Positions 12,091 through 25,100 of a stretch of 64,000 nt of DNA are shown piece by piece. How positions within the stretch are numbered: the stretch's first letter is position 1; every line of letters starts with the position of its first letter. Source of the stretch: Apostichopus japonicus. Lineage: Eukaryota; Echinodermata; Holothuroidea; Aspidochirotida; Stichopodidae. The notes below the pieces were generated by a model. The model was not told the origin of the DNA. It saw only the letters and a list, made by a program, of their open reading frames with translations, and searched no databases. The stretch is taken from positions 7,177,501 to 7,241,500 of the forward strand of contig NC_092568.1 of assembly GCF_037975245.1 (NCBI RefSeq). The letters are read 5' to 3'. The translations under genes were made by a program, and so were the position numbers.

Positions 12091-13431
12091 CAGGGGCGTA
12101 TCCAGGGGGGCGCAACAGGCGCGCGCCCCCCCCCTATTGGCCGTCACCAAAAAAAAAAAAGTTTAGCAAAAAAAAAAAAAAAAAATTGATGACGACCTTT
12201 ATGTGAGATGTCGGTGATCGCTCATCCCCCCCCCCCTCCCGTATGCTTTATTTTTTGTTTGCCAAAAAAAGGTTCTGGCGAAGTTCGGCGGCATAATAGT
12301 TTTAGAAACATAGATGGTAATTGTGTTTGTATTATCACTATAAACACTAAATGACATGCCAGCCATACTAAATTGTTCATTTTGTGTCCATATTTACTGG
12401 AAATGTTGCTTATTATTAAGGTCGAAAAATGGATCACATATGGCCATGGGCGGCGATCCTGGGTGGAGGGGGGATATATCCCCCCATGAAAATGGGTGGA
12501 GGGGATGTAATGCACCATATCCCCCCCCACCAAATGCCAGGGATAAGAATATTTTCATGCCTACATTTATGCATCTTCGTTAATGTACGGATCTTTTTTA
12601 GCTTCATTTCTCGCCTACCATAAACGCAGTGCGATCTTTTCAAATAAAGCGTCTTTATAAAGCAAAAATAGTTGACTGTAGGCTTCATTGGCCCTATAAC
12701 AACAAAATGTATTATTGCGCCCACGGTATTGATATAGTACATATATGCACCCTCATAGTATTCATATAGGCCCTATAGTAGGCCTACACACGTACATGTT
12801 CCCTCGAACAGCTGAGAATCTCATGTAACCAGGGTAATGCTTAATACACGTTTCACCTGGATGCCCTAGCAATCGGTACCTTGGAATGTAACTATGTGTA
12901 ATTGTGTATTGCATGTGTATAGGCCTATAATAGCCTGCATGAGGCCATTTTCTTCATCGAATAATATAACAGAGCTCTCGAACATTCTAACGTTGCGCCT
13001 GAAACAAGATTGACAGGGGCAATTTTCCCAAAATAACACCCGAAATTAAAAAAAAAAGTATTTTGGATCCTGATTATGAGATATTTCGGACATGACATCC
13101 TTATTTTAAAGTTGGGTATATATGCCGCTTGGAAACCTCGGGAAGTGCCGTTTCCGGCCATCTAGAGGGTTTGTTAATCCCAAAATTTTCTTGTACGCTT
13201 CGCGCCAACTCATGGTGGCGCTACGCTTAGATAGTCAACAAGGTCATATCCCCCCCCCCCCCACCCCCACTCGGAAGTACGGATCGCCGCCCATGCATAT
13301 GACACCATTTTGCATTTCAGCCCTTCTTTGAAAGCAAAAATTGTACACCCCTCCCCTTAGACCCATCCCCCAGGACGGCGATCATTCATGCCTGGCGCCC
13401 CCCCTATTGGAAAATCCTGGATACGCCCCTG
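12091..13431. mobile_element. Middle TIR element of the nest
   Basis: Termini CAGGGGCGTATCCAGG / CCTGGATACGCCCCTG. The flanks share only CGTGG (5 bp), so the target duplication is either short or eroded. It contains the inner element at 12445-13295. Confidence 0.75.
12445..13295. mobile_element. Inner TIR element of the nest
   Basis: Termini CATGGGCGGCGATCC / GGATCGCCGCCCATG. Flanking 8-mers CATATGGC and CATATGAC match at 7 of 8, consistent with an aged hAT-type duplication. Long C runs inside make the small open frames here meaningless. Confidence 0.75.
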
Positions 13432-13954
13432 CGTGGGTATATTAAAGCCACGCAAACCGAGTGGACGCGAATTGCGTGGCTTACAGATCTAGTAAAGTAT
13501 ACGGACAAGATGCAAACGCACCTTATAGTAAGCGAAATTGTAAGTCTGATTTTAAAAAGTAAATTTAACGTCATTTTTCCGATATTAATTGATAGAAACT
13601 AACAATACTATCATCTTGAAACGGCTTCAGTTATCTTTCTATATAAATCTACAGAGGCAAATATCAAAAGCACAGCACTCAAGCGCATTCTCACAACAAC
13701 AAAAAACTTTCCCCGTGATTTCTATCCGTAAATAACACCAAAACCCTGCAACCACGTAACATGCGATTTTCCTCAAATCATTTTTGCGCAGAAAACTAGT
13801 AACCGCATTTACTCCACCCACTCATTCTATCTCTTCTCACCACTGTCCTTCGTTGTCATTCGTTGTCATTCGCTGTCATTCGCGAATGATATTTAAGCCT
13901 GTACAAAGTCAATTGTCATTCGCTGTCATTCGTTTTAGTTTGTCCCAGCAAAAA

Positions 13955-15153
13955 GTGTCTGGGTAATACTAACTTTCACGGTATATCATTTTGTTTTACA
14001 TAAAATAGATGTGTTTGGGGACGAAAAACGATCTGATTACCACTTTCATCAAGTAACGAATTTAGATAGGTTAAGGCTACGATGTTACCTTAAAGGTCAG
14101 CAGTATATTGGCCCCAAACAGTTTGCTGCCATCAACCAACGGAAACTTCGTTCCAATCCACATTTAGTTTGTGACCTTTGACTTAGCGTGGTGGTACAGC
14201 GCAATGGAATTTCCCCTTTGTGAGCCCCTTTATGTAAACAAAACATCTTCCACTGACGATACGGCCTTTGTCAGTTGACCATATCCAATCACACAGTAGC
14301 CTACGTATTGTGCAGGGTATACGATTTTCAGTCACACAGTACTGTGCGGTGTTTGCCATATCCAATTACACAATATGTACTGTGCGGCGTGTACGTGTTA
14401 TGTTCGGTCAACTAGCTGCAGTCACCTGTGTGATTTACAGTATGATGTACTTACACTGTAGTTCCACGGTAATACGGAGCTGAATTGTTTGGCCGAGTCC
14501 GTGTTTCTTACTATGCTAAGTAAGTGCGAAAGAAGGTGCGAACCGCACCATTAGCAGCTTACTGCTTGTGACAAGACCAGTGTAGCAAATAGAAGCATGC
14601 TGGTCATAACTTGGTTCACCTTGTTATGATATCTTGGAGTTTGAACAAATCAACTTACATTAACTTGTAACTATTTGCATAGGACATGTTACTTATGTGA
14701 TGCGTGAGATCAGGAACACAAAACTGAATGTTCAAGTCAAGTACAAGTAAAAATAGTCACACAAGAAGAATCGAATTCATGTAGCTGGCCTGACAATATT
14801 AGGCCTAAACAAAATATTAGCCCAAAGGGGTCTTCTCCAATATACTCTAAGCTAAGACATATATCTGGAATCCAGAGCAGTGACAGCGGAAGCGTAAGGC
14901 TCGGACAGGTGGGGTGACAACCTACTCGTGCCGGGGGAGGCGTATGAAGAGGGGGGGTCCGGGATTCCAACCCCATGACACAAACGCGAAAAAAAGTCAA
15001 GAAAATAAGAATAAAACACCATGGACAGACATTACACCATTTTTCATCATAGAGTTCTCAGTCTAAACTGCAGTTTTTTTTTCCAAGCCGAGCCAAGCCG
15101 TAAATAAGAAATGAATGTGTAGCAAGTGGTATGACAGATATATAGCAAATAAG

Positions 15154-15155
<2 letters not shown>
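13955..15155. other. A/B spacer, no gene recognised
   Basis: 13955-14490 is shared with 43377-43905 of the B/C spacer; the rest is unique to this spacer. It includes the pair CACACAGTA...ACTGTGCGG with near-repeats of CATATCCAAT. No conserved coding frame. Confidence 0.5.
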
Positions 15156-15244
<89 letters not shown>

Positions 15245-15345
15245 TTATATTACTTTTTATTATTATTTTTTTCCTACTATATTTTTTCTACTATATTTCC
15301 CTACTATATTTTTCCTACTATATTTTTCCTACTATATTTTTCCTA
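15156..15345. repeat. (TA)n tract plus TTTTTCCTACTATAT repeats
   Basis: About 95 bp of TA dinucleotides with a few interruptions, then five copies of a 15-bp motif TTTTTCCTACTATAT. Confidence 0.9.
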
Positions 15346-15428
15346 GCTTCAATATTAAGAAAATAGGCTTAGCCTAACTTAGGCCTATGTACGTAGCATT
15401 GCCCTTGGTTAACTTAGGTTATGCATAG

Positions 15429-18400
15429 GTCTGTGTTGTGCTACATAAGAAAGGCATATAATGAATTATTCTATTATAATTACTTTTTAAGGTATTAAAG
15501 GTTACCAGTTAACTGTTGGAAGTTGTCTGAGAAGGCCTTTGACCTTGATATAAGACTATTAACCTGCCACTTTAACATTTGACTTTTAGGGCTGAACAAG
15601 TCAAACACAAAATGACTTTAGAAAGTAAGCTATTCTTTAATATCAAAATGTTGGATGGTCATTGTACTAGTGTGACTGAAGGTTATCGTACATATCAGTG
15701 CCAAATACGACAATTTTTGTCATCTTGGTCTTTACTGAATTAGTAATACAAAACATTATTATGCTCAATATTAATTTGTTTTTTATGATGATTATTATCA
15801 AACTTTATGGACAAAACAATTGGCTTTAATATAAAAGTGTTCATTGAGTCTGCAATCAAACTTCTTACTGATGACCAATTAGTTTATGCAAATAGTCCTG
15901 AATACATATCACGACCACCAAAACGAACAGTGGCATTATGAGCCAGGTCAGGACGAGGGAACGATTATTTCGTTGCCCGTCCCACACCCACCCGTGGCAC
16001 ACTGTGAAGCCTTCAAGTTTGTTCTTAAAGAGGATTATGAAACTGACAATACATTATTTCATATCGCATATTTTTCTTGAATCCCCTAATTTACCCTGGA
16101 CCATGGGGGTGTAGCCCAATGTCTTCTCCCCCAACCTCTCTAATCAGGGTTGCACACATGCTTCTAGTCTTCAAACGGTGCTATCTTTTATACCTTCTTG
16201 TATCATGTATTTAAATACCCTGATGAATATAATCAACTAGTGAAATCTCTCACCACCTCTCACTGTTATTTATAGCATTTACCCCAAAGCAACTGTTATA
16301 AAAAAAGAAAAATCAGCCATATGCCCTCCTTTCCTTGTGTTTACTTCCTTTAATAATAATTACAGGAAGCACAAAGTGTTGCCAGTGCTATGAATAATAA
16401 TTAATAATGTAAAAAATCTGCACCAACAAAATTTGAATTTTGCCAGTTTATTATTTTGCTTAAAAACACGGCGATACACTGTGTCAGCATTCTTCATAGG
16501 TCAATTTCTATGGTTTGGACTTGACAACCAGTGGGGCAGTTTTGTTTTCCTATTTGTTTTATACTCTTACATTGATTGGGTGTAATGACCACGTTGAATT
16601 TGGCTCCTGAATATTGAGTTTCATCATCACCGCAGGGCAGCCCGATGATAGCGAAAGAAATTCGTTACCCTATTTCCCAATTGGCTTTTGTCAGAAATAC
16701 CAACTCCGCAGTTGACTCCGCTCAAAAACATTGCACAGCAGCAATTTGAATAAATCAAGAGGATCTGGTTCCTGGTGGGGTCTTGCATGGGTGTACTAGC
16801 GATATAACCACAATACCTAACCGCTACACCACTAACACTACTAAGTATTTGGATGTGGGTAATGAGAACTCTGGGAAACTAAGACTAGCCTTTGAGTAGG
16901 ATCCTGTTCAGTCGAGACTTTAAACCTAACACACTTTTGTCTGTTAAATCGGAATTGAAGGAGACGTTATTTTCTTGACTGGCTACTCTGGAATTTTGGC
17001 ATTCATGGCGAGAAGAAACATTTCATGGCATTCTTATTGGACTCCGGATTATGGACATGGCCATGGAGTTGCAACCTTGAAATATTAAGTCATCACATAA
17101 AATGATGTATCAATTTCTAAAACTGTAATTTCTTAAATTCCATGATTTGCTAATAATTCCTTCACCTGGTGATTCAAATATTCCTGCAAGATTAAATACA
17201 ATATTGTGATCTTATTTTAAGTACATAATAAAAAGTATATAAAACCAAACCGATCATGAATGAAATTATGAGCACCACTAATGTACACATTGCCTGTAAA
17301 CACAAACGGTACAAAAAATCGCAATCAGAAACGGAGAGAAGTGTCTGCAATTGAGAATTGTATCAGCATTCTATGGGATGTCGTCTCAGGGACACTTAGA
17401 TGTGGTGCAATTCAATGCCCCAACAGTTTGAATTGAACATACTTAAGTCTGTGTTGTGCTATATAAGAAAGGCGTATTATATATAATACTATTATAATTA
17501 TTTTTAAGGTATTAAAGGTTACCAGTTAACTGTTGTAAGTTGTCTGAGAAGGCCTTTGACCTTGATATAAGACTATTAACCTGCCACTTTAACATTTGAC
17601 TTTTAGGGCTGAACAAGTCCAACACAAAATGACTTTAGAAAGTAAGCTATTCTTTTATATCACATTGTTGGATGGTCATAGTACTAGTGTGACTGAAGGT
17701 TATCGCACCTATCAGTGCCAAATATGACAACAAATTTTGGTCATCTTGGTCTTTATTGAATAAGTGATACAAAGCATTATGTTCAATATTAATTTGTTTT
17801 TTTATGATGGTAATTATCAAACTTTCTGGACAGAATAATTGGCTTTAATATAAAAGTGTTCATTGAGTCTGCAATCAAACTTCTTACTGATGACCAATTA
17901 GTTTATGCAAATAGTCCTGAATACATATCATGACGACCAAAACGAACAGTGGCATTATGAGCCAGGTCAGGACGAGGCAACAATTATTTTGTTGCCCGTC
18001 CCCCACCCACCCGTGGCACACTTTGAAGCCTTCAATGTTGTTCTTAAAGAGTATTATGAAACTGACAATACATTATTTCATATCGCATATTTTTCTTGAA
18101 TCCCCTCATTTACCCTGGACCATGGGGGTGTAGCCCAATGTCTTCTCCCCCAACCTCTCTAATCAGGGTTGCACACATGCTTCTAGTCTTCAAACGGTGC
18201 TATCTTTTATAACCTCTTGTATCATGTATTTAAATACCCCTATGAATATAATCAACTAGTGAAATCTCTCACCACCTCTCACTGTTATTTATAGCATTTA
18301 CCCCAAAGCAACTGTTATAAAAAAAGAAAAATCAGCCATATGCCCTCCTCCTTGTGTTCACTTCCTTCTATAAAATTTACAGAAAGCACATAATGTTGCG

Positions 18401-18480
18401 TAGTGGTATGAAAAATAATTAATAATGTAAAAAATCGGCACCAAAAAAATTTGAATTTTGCTAGTGTATTATTTAGCTTA
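15429..18480. repeat. Tandem duplication of about 2.02 kb, A/B spacer
   Basis: TCTGTGTTGTGCTA-TATAAG begins near 15429 and again near 17448; matching points such as CAAATAGTCCTGAATACATA lie 2019 bp apart. The second copy is about 1.03 kb. A 64-codon plus-strand frame (15886-16080, 17905-18099) is repeated with it but shows no known domain. Confidence 0.85.
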
Positions 18481-18577
18481 GAATCATATACTTCAATCTA
18501 AGATATTGTGTGGTGCAATGTACAAAGAGCTATTTTCATGTCAAATAAAGTCTGCAGTGTCATATTTAGTTAAAATG

Positions 18578-18583
18578 TTTATT
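18578..18583 (-). promoter_or_regulatory. Candidate polyadenylation signal of gene B
   Basis: AATAAA on the minus strand, the only exact one I saw in the roughly 450 bp after the stop codon. Gene C has the same at 52613-52618. Plausible but unproven. Confidence 0.3.
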
Positions 18584-18751
18584 CATAAATTAAACTGGAT
18601 TTCGGGAAATACTTGTAAAATGGTCCATCTTTGATGGATTTTGATGGGAATTGCAGCTATTTTCATGACTTCTTATGCCTAGAAGTGATTAGCACAATAT
18701 TGGTCCTACAGTAGGTGTCCGTAGACCTTAAATTTTACCTCTTTATCACAG

Positions 18752-18819
18752 ACCCACAAAGTGACTGGGAACTTCTGATTGAGTTCCTTGGCCAAATTGA
18801 TAAGCCAACTAATGCCAAG
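18752..18819 (+). CDS. Possible orphan plus-strand exon, weakly VHS-like
   Basis: 68 nt between a good acceptor (TTTATCACAG) and a donor AAG/GTACTA. It reads PQSDWELLIEFLGQIDKPTN then AK in phase. The DWExxIxFxxQI pattern recalls the start of VHS domains in GGA/STAM-type adaptors, from memory only. No neighbouring exon of such a gene was found on the plus strand. The opposite strand is also open (KELNQKFPVTLWVCDKE). An identical copy is at 52790-52857. It may be a duplicated exon fragment or chance. Confidence 0.25.
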
Positions 18820-19025
18820 GTACTATTTCCTTAGAATTCTTGCATGAACCCAATCCAATTATCAATTGCTAGGCCAAGTTTTCTAACCCTGCTTCAACAC
18901 TTGTTAACAATAAGTCAGTGTGTGTGTAGTCTGTCTGTGTGTATTTTCTTCTATATATACAGAAAAAACTACTATTTGAAGGACACTGAAGTAGTGTCAT
19001 TGTTCATGTCACAAAACTACAGCTT

Positions 19026-19178
19026 TTAGTCCCTTGAAGTTTTTCTCGGTGTCAGGTACAATGGAGTCCGATGTTTTGGTTTCAGGGTGACCTCCGCCAA
19101 GTATTCCAGCTCTACACCAGGCACAAGGGTAAAATCAAACTTCTGTAACAGTTTAGCTATGATGACTTTTGCTTCAAT
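19026..19178 (-). CDS. Gene B exon 13: C-terminus and stop
   Basis: 153 nt including TAA. It starts IEAKVIIAKLLQKFDFTLVP and ends LYLTPRKTSRD. The L-helix continuation and the TLKPKHRTPLYL strand match the end of CYP46A1 (TLKPLDPVLCTLRPR). Acceptor TGTTTAG. Gene C copy 53056-53208 has Ser for Thr five residues from the end. Confidence 0.92.
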   Translation of the reverse strand: MEAKVIIAKLLQKFDFTLVPGVELEYLAEVTLKPKHRTPLYLTPRKTSRD

Positions 19179-22100
19179 CTAAACAAGATCATAAAAAAGA
19201 AAAAGAAATACAGGGAATAGTTTGAAACAAACACAGACAGAAAACAGTCTTTATTTCACTGTAACCTGCAGATGAGGGAGTAAACTGTACTTCCTGGGAG
19301 AAGAAACAGAGGATGGGCGGGGGTGTTGGGGCAGGGGCAGGAGGAGGGATGGGTAGTCCTGCCTTGACTCTTCCAGAGATTTGAAAAATGTTGTCACAGC
19401 AGCACAAATTCTACCTCTTACTTGGAATCAATGCAAAAATTGTATATATATATACTACAAAACACTTTTAAATAGACTTTTCATTGTATCCATAAGAATA
19501 AAGAATGGTTGAAACAGGAAAGTATCTCACCATTGCAAAATGTTGTCCTATGCAGACCCTAGGTCCAAGAGAAAATGGAAAATATGCATACAACCGTCTG
19601 AAAGAGAAATACAAAGAGCACATCTCGGTGATTATAGAAGCGACTTTATGTTGAGGTCAAAATGAAGAATTTGACTTCTGGATATATTAAAGGAATATGC
19701 AACATCTCTGCAAATCTATGATAGAGTCCATCTTGTTCACTGTCAATGGAGCTAGCTAGTCAACTGAGAATCTCAGAGAGGTTTTTCATCATTGCAATCT
19801 CTAGATTTGAATTGTACCTTGAGAATAACCTGATATTGCCCTAAAATTCAATACAAAGTACTAGAAAGATACAAATAAATGATCACCTAATTGTAGGCCT
19901 CAGTCGGGTAGACAAAAATCGAAACCAGGTACCCTGTATCATTACCCGGTCGGGTAACGGGTACCCAAAACTCCGGACCGAATATTGAAGAAAAAAAATA
20001 GCCAAACACAATGGAATAATGTAACAATGTTGAAATAGTAATTAATTAAAGCAACAATCTACACTACAAGAGAGTGATTTCTGTATTCGCATGCAGACCT
20101 ACGGAATTATTGAAATCATGAAAGCACTCACATAACAGTTATGCAAGTTTTTTTGTAGAAAACAGGTACCTGTATTGTACCTTTTTTGATGCAGGTACTC
20201 GAATGATCGGTCGGGTACCTGACTCGGGCCTACCTACAGTAATTGTCAAGAATTTAAACATTCATTTCACACTGACATCCTCAGAGTACAAATATTCACT
20301 GAGACATTTAATGTAATACTTACCTCCTATCCCCCCCCCCACCACTCACTTCCACCCCCTATCCCCAAACTTAATTCTCGAAATGCCTTCCAAGAGTTTT
20401 GGATAATAAGAACACTTTTGATTCAATGGAAATATTTCTCATCAGAAGACTTGAATGGTTTGAGGAACTTTCCTTACTGATGAACCCTTTATTAAAGAGC
20501 TCACCTGTTATTTTCTTCTCTAAATCTCTCTGGATCAAACTTTTCTGGATTGTCCCAAAACCTTTCGTCTCGTCCTAGAGCATAATGGTTCAGCTGAAAC
20601 AAACACATCAAAAGATGATATCCAAACTTTTTTTGTGTGCAAATGATCAAGTTTGACGGAAAAAAAATTAAAATTATAAATGAAGTCTATGTGGCCAAAT
20701 CCAGCATCACTTAAACCACCTCCCCCCCCCCACCCCCACACCATTCCTACTTCAAATTTCAACAAGCATTTTTGACAGTCACTCCAAAAGAGTTATTCAC
20801 ACTGAGGTATTTAATTCTCTAGTTTAATAATCCTCAATGGCTGTGAATAATTTGGAGAGTCAGAGCCCCTAGGAAAGTACTTTTGAAAGCAACTAGCAAT
20901 GTTTTGTGAGCTCAAATTTGGGATCAATGCTGGTGACTTTTAGTGCTGCTCTTTTAAGTTACCATCTGGTGGTACCATGTGTCACTATTAGCTGAGCCAA
21001 ACATAACGTCCTGACTATGGTTTCTACACCACACTCATGACAAGAAATGACCAAGCTTTGCAAGATCTTCAACCGTTGAGAATTAAAAAATACAACTTTC
21101 TATAAGCAATTTTTCGGTATTGACCATATTTTCTTCATTTACTGGTCGTAATAAGAAGAAGCCCATTGCTTGTAAAAAAAGACACCACCACGGGTATCAT
21201 TTTGTCTTGGTCGGAGTGACATAAAGGTTTATAATGCTCAAAGGTAAATGCATGTCTACCTCATGTGTTTACAGTTCATAAAATTTTAATTAGTTTCTAA
21301 TAGCAAAATAACATGCAAAACTGATAGTTAACTAATAAACAAATAAAATCATGGCTAGTAGAGGGCATGGTAGAAATTAAAACTTGTACAAATAGTAAGC
21401 ACCTGACTACAACATATCACTGAAGGTCATGAATCAATTCCACATGTTCATAAATGTTAATATGGTGTTGTCATGGTTACTAATGACTGTTGAACTAGTA
21501 TACACATGCTTGGGAAACACTTGATTTAGTTGACACATTAAATCATAAAATCAGCATTTGCTTTGAATCTGATGGCAGTTAAACCAAAACTGAAAAGATT
21601 ATGCAAGTCAGACAATCCAGTTGAAAGTGATCTACATATTTCTGACTATGACAAGTAAGCAACTCTATCTACGTCCTTCGTTCTACGATCAAGCCTTTCT
21701 ATTTGATAGTACTTTTCCTTCAATAGCCTTTCTTTAGAACACCTGTCACTCAAATTTCAAGCTCTAATTCCATAAGGATATCTTTGATTTACTATCAACA
21801 GTCTACCAGTGCATAATCGCCAAACCAATCCCTGCCGGACAGCTGTCCAAAACGAGCTTATATGACCTGTCACAGAGCCTAGAGCTCATGACCTAAACTT
21901 TCCCTTTACACCTAATGCCTGCTGTAGGCTGATGTCTACATAGTTTTACACTTCTTTCCCTTACAGTTGAAATTGTCATGAAATTTTCTGCATAGATGGA
22001 AGCATGAAATGAAACAGAGATGGGAGAAAATCCTTTGCTGAAGGCAGTATTTCCTAGCCTGTCTATCAATTCCTTAAATTGAAATAAATAACTCCTGTCT

Positions 22101-25100
22101 CTTTTTCTTCTTTCAAACAGTTTAAATCCTGTTCTAGTCAAAAATATCTGTTCCTTTTTTAAATTTTTCAATCCACAATGAGCCTTGACATCATTTCAAT
22201 TTGAAATGTTCTCTAAACACCAGGGATGAGCCTGTGGTAAAAAAAAAAATCACAGAACTTTGCAAAAATTGCGGTATAGGCTCCAGTTTGCATATGCTAC
22301 AGAGTGTTAGGATAATAGTTTTTGTCCCAGAGGTAGAAAAGAAATCACGGATATTTCCCGAATTCGCGGGAAAAGATCATGCCTGAAATACTGATACTAA
22401 AATGTAAAGGAAAGATGAGATTGTATAGTACCCCAACACGTGCACCGGCTGGAATCTTGTAGCCATTAACCACAAAGTCTCTGTCGACCCTCCTCTGTAC
22501 TCCAGCAGCTGGTGGTGCCCATCGTAAGACCTCTTTCAGTACCTGCCAGGATCGAAACAAATTTCAAATGAGAGACCATAACCAAGGTGGAAAAAAAATC
22601 ACTTCCATTCATTTGAAAAATTTGTTATGATGGTGGTGACTCACTCTTCCCAATACTTTATCTCTCTCAAGGTATTTTTATCCCCCTTTTGACAGACAGA
22701 CATAATTTTTAACATAAGAGGTATTATAAATCAATACAAAACAACTTGTTCTATTTTAACTGTTACTATTCTCTTTATTTGTTAAGTTCATACTGTTCAT
22801 TTTTATTAATAAGTTCATGTTTTTGCACATTAAAACTCTTAGGCATTTTATCCCCATCTTTATGTCAACCATTCTTACACCACCCACCACATTCAGTCTG
22901 GTCACTAGTTCATGTGTACCTAGGGTTACTATATTTCATGTGAAGAAAGGAGGACAACTTGTGACAATTGGGGGGGGGGTGTCAAAGTTTAACTGTCCAC
23001 CCCACCCATTTTGGGAATAAAATGATTCTCGTATTAATAGGAATGATTAAATCCAAATTACAATATGCATTGTAAGTTGAAATCGGTTGAAGGACTGTTT
23101 AATACTACTGACAATTTGCCCTTTCTTGCTTAGACTGGTTCTACTGGCAATAAGACCAAATCCCCCTAATGGATGTTAATGGTGGTACTCACAAGGTTCA
23201 TATATTCTAATTTACAAGTATTTTCATACGTTATGGAATCATTGTCCCCGATGACAGCATCCACTTCCTCTTGTAGTCTGAAGAGCAAGGAGCAAGAAAA
23301 ACATGAAATTCATACTTTTATGACAAATAATGCCAAACACTACCATGTCTTTGGAGAAAAGGGAATGAAATTCTGAATATGACCTTGAAAGAACCTATAG
23401 CTTTTGAAACCTTCATTTAATAAAATCAATATCATATTGCTGGAGCAATTAAATAAATAATGATAGGAGACTCAAGAGATAGTCAATATTGTTGATTATA
23501 ACCAGATCCGTCTTTAAGAATTATAAGCTAGTTTCTTTGTTTCAAGGGCTGTCTTGGAAGGTTTTTAAAGGTCTCTAAAGGTTAGGTAATAGCCTATTTT
23601 CCTCACTTTTTGTAGATATCGGGATGTCTTCCGACTATTTCATACGTGAAGGACATCAACTGAGCAGTGGTTTCTTGTCCTGCAAGTAAAGAGAAATTCA
23701 TGAGCAAACTAAAAGCAGGCAGATTTTACATAATGTCTTCAACACAGTGAATATTCTATTAATAAAAAGAAAAGAAAATGCTATAGTTTGTTTGATATTA
23801 TTTTAATGATGATACTTGGGTTACCAAATGTCTTTAATAAAGGGCATGGAACCAGCATAATGACACTCAGGTTACCAAATTTCTTCCATTAGGGGTATCG
23901 AATCCCTACTACTGGACATAAATTTCCTTCCAGAAATTATTCTGGCCTCTCTACAAAGCTAGGGGAACTGCTAACAGGTAACAAGTCACCATTGTGTGAG
24001 GGAGAGAGAGGATGTGATGAATGGAGAGAGAGGATATGAGAGATACAGTGTGAGGGGAAGGAAGTGGGGGGGGGGTTAGAAGAGAGAGGATGTTAGGTAG
24101 ATGAATCAGATGTGAAGGGGATGAGAGATGAGGCAATGTTAAGGTAAGAGAAGAGGGGAGGACAGCAATACATAACAGCAGAGTTCAAAGGACTTCAAGT
24201 GGTCATGTCGAAAAGTTATTAAAAAGCATGTTGACAAAATGGAAAATTCACCAACCTGCGACAAAAAACGTAACAAATTCATCAATCATTTGCTCCAATC
24301 CAAAGTTTCCTTTGAGACCAGATGAAGCTTGTAAGATGTGAGTCAAGATATCCTTCGGGTAATCTCTGCCTTCGTTCATGTCTGCCAGCCTCTCTAAGAT
24401 ACAATTCTTCCCTATTTTTCTGATTAGATCGATTGCATCTTGTGTTTTTCTCATCGTGTTTCTCGAGGCCTCCCTCGGATCAAACTGCAAAGGAATGCGA
24501 AAAATGAAGACAAAAATGGTCAGAGGCAGAAGTGATTCTATGTTTTTTTTTGGGTTTTTTTTTTCGATGCACAAAATATTACCTTATTAATAGCTTGTTT
24601 ATTGTAATGATCAACAAATATTATAGAGACTGGTTTATTGCTTGTTTGAGAAAGTAATGATTATTTGTTAATTAGATTAATTAGATTATTAAAAAGGAGA
24701 TGAAAACCCAACTATAACCTTTTGTACATGTAATATAGCTCTTTTCCCCAAACAGCTAAGACAGATCTTGTTTCGTTTGGGGGGGGGGGAGAGATCTCCT
24801 AGTCAATATTTGGTGTCCCGGGTGGCTGTCATTTTGTTAATCTATGATGTCATATCGCCAATAGGGGCTGAAAGCCTTCTACTTCATCTCTGGTTTTCTT
24901 TTCATATTTTCAAGGTAGATTGATACCAGTCTTTACACTGAATGAATGAATGCACCGAAGTTCAATGCATTATTTTGATTTTCCTCCATTTAGAAAACTC
25001 TCCCTATTTTCATCATTCTTGGTACTATATTTATGTAATAAATTACGTTTTCAGGTACCTGGATCTTTTGTACCTGGTCTATCATTATATTAAATGAAAT

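Larger units (their letters stand above)
11939..13946. mobile_element. Outer TIR element of a three-level nest, A/B spacer
   Basis: Ends contain ACTAAAACGAATGACA and its complement, with many subterminal CGAATGACA copies on both sides. The 8-bp direct repeat AGCAAAAA lies at 11931-11938 and 13947-13954; the B/C spacer has the empty site at 43369-43376. Exact terminal bases are uncertain by a few positions because the target is A-rich. No coding capacity seen. Confidence 0.8.

Noticed and set aside
12222-12742. Proline/glycine-rich frames inside the nested elements
   Set aside because: Products of C and G runs near TIRs of MITEs; no conservation.
15886-16080. 64-codon plus-strand frame repeated in the spacers
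   Set aside because: It repeats because the 2.02-kb unit repeats; the copy at 49945 is frame-shifted and no domain is seen.
21893-22171. 92-codon frame in intron 10 as a nested gene
   Set aside because: No domain, no splice or start support; likeness between B and C reflects recent duplication of the whole region.
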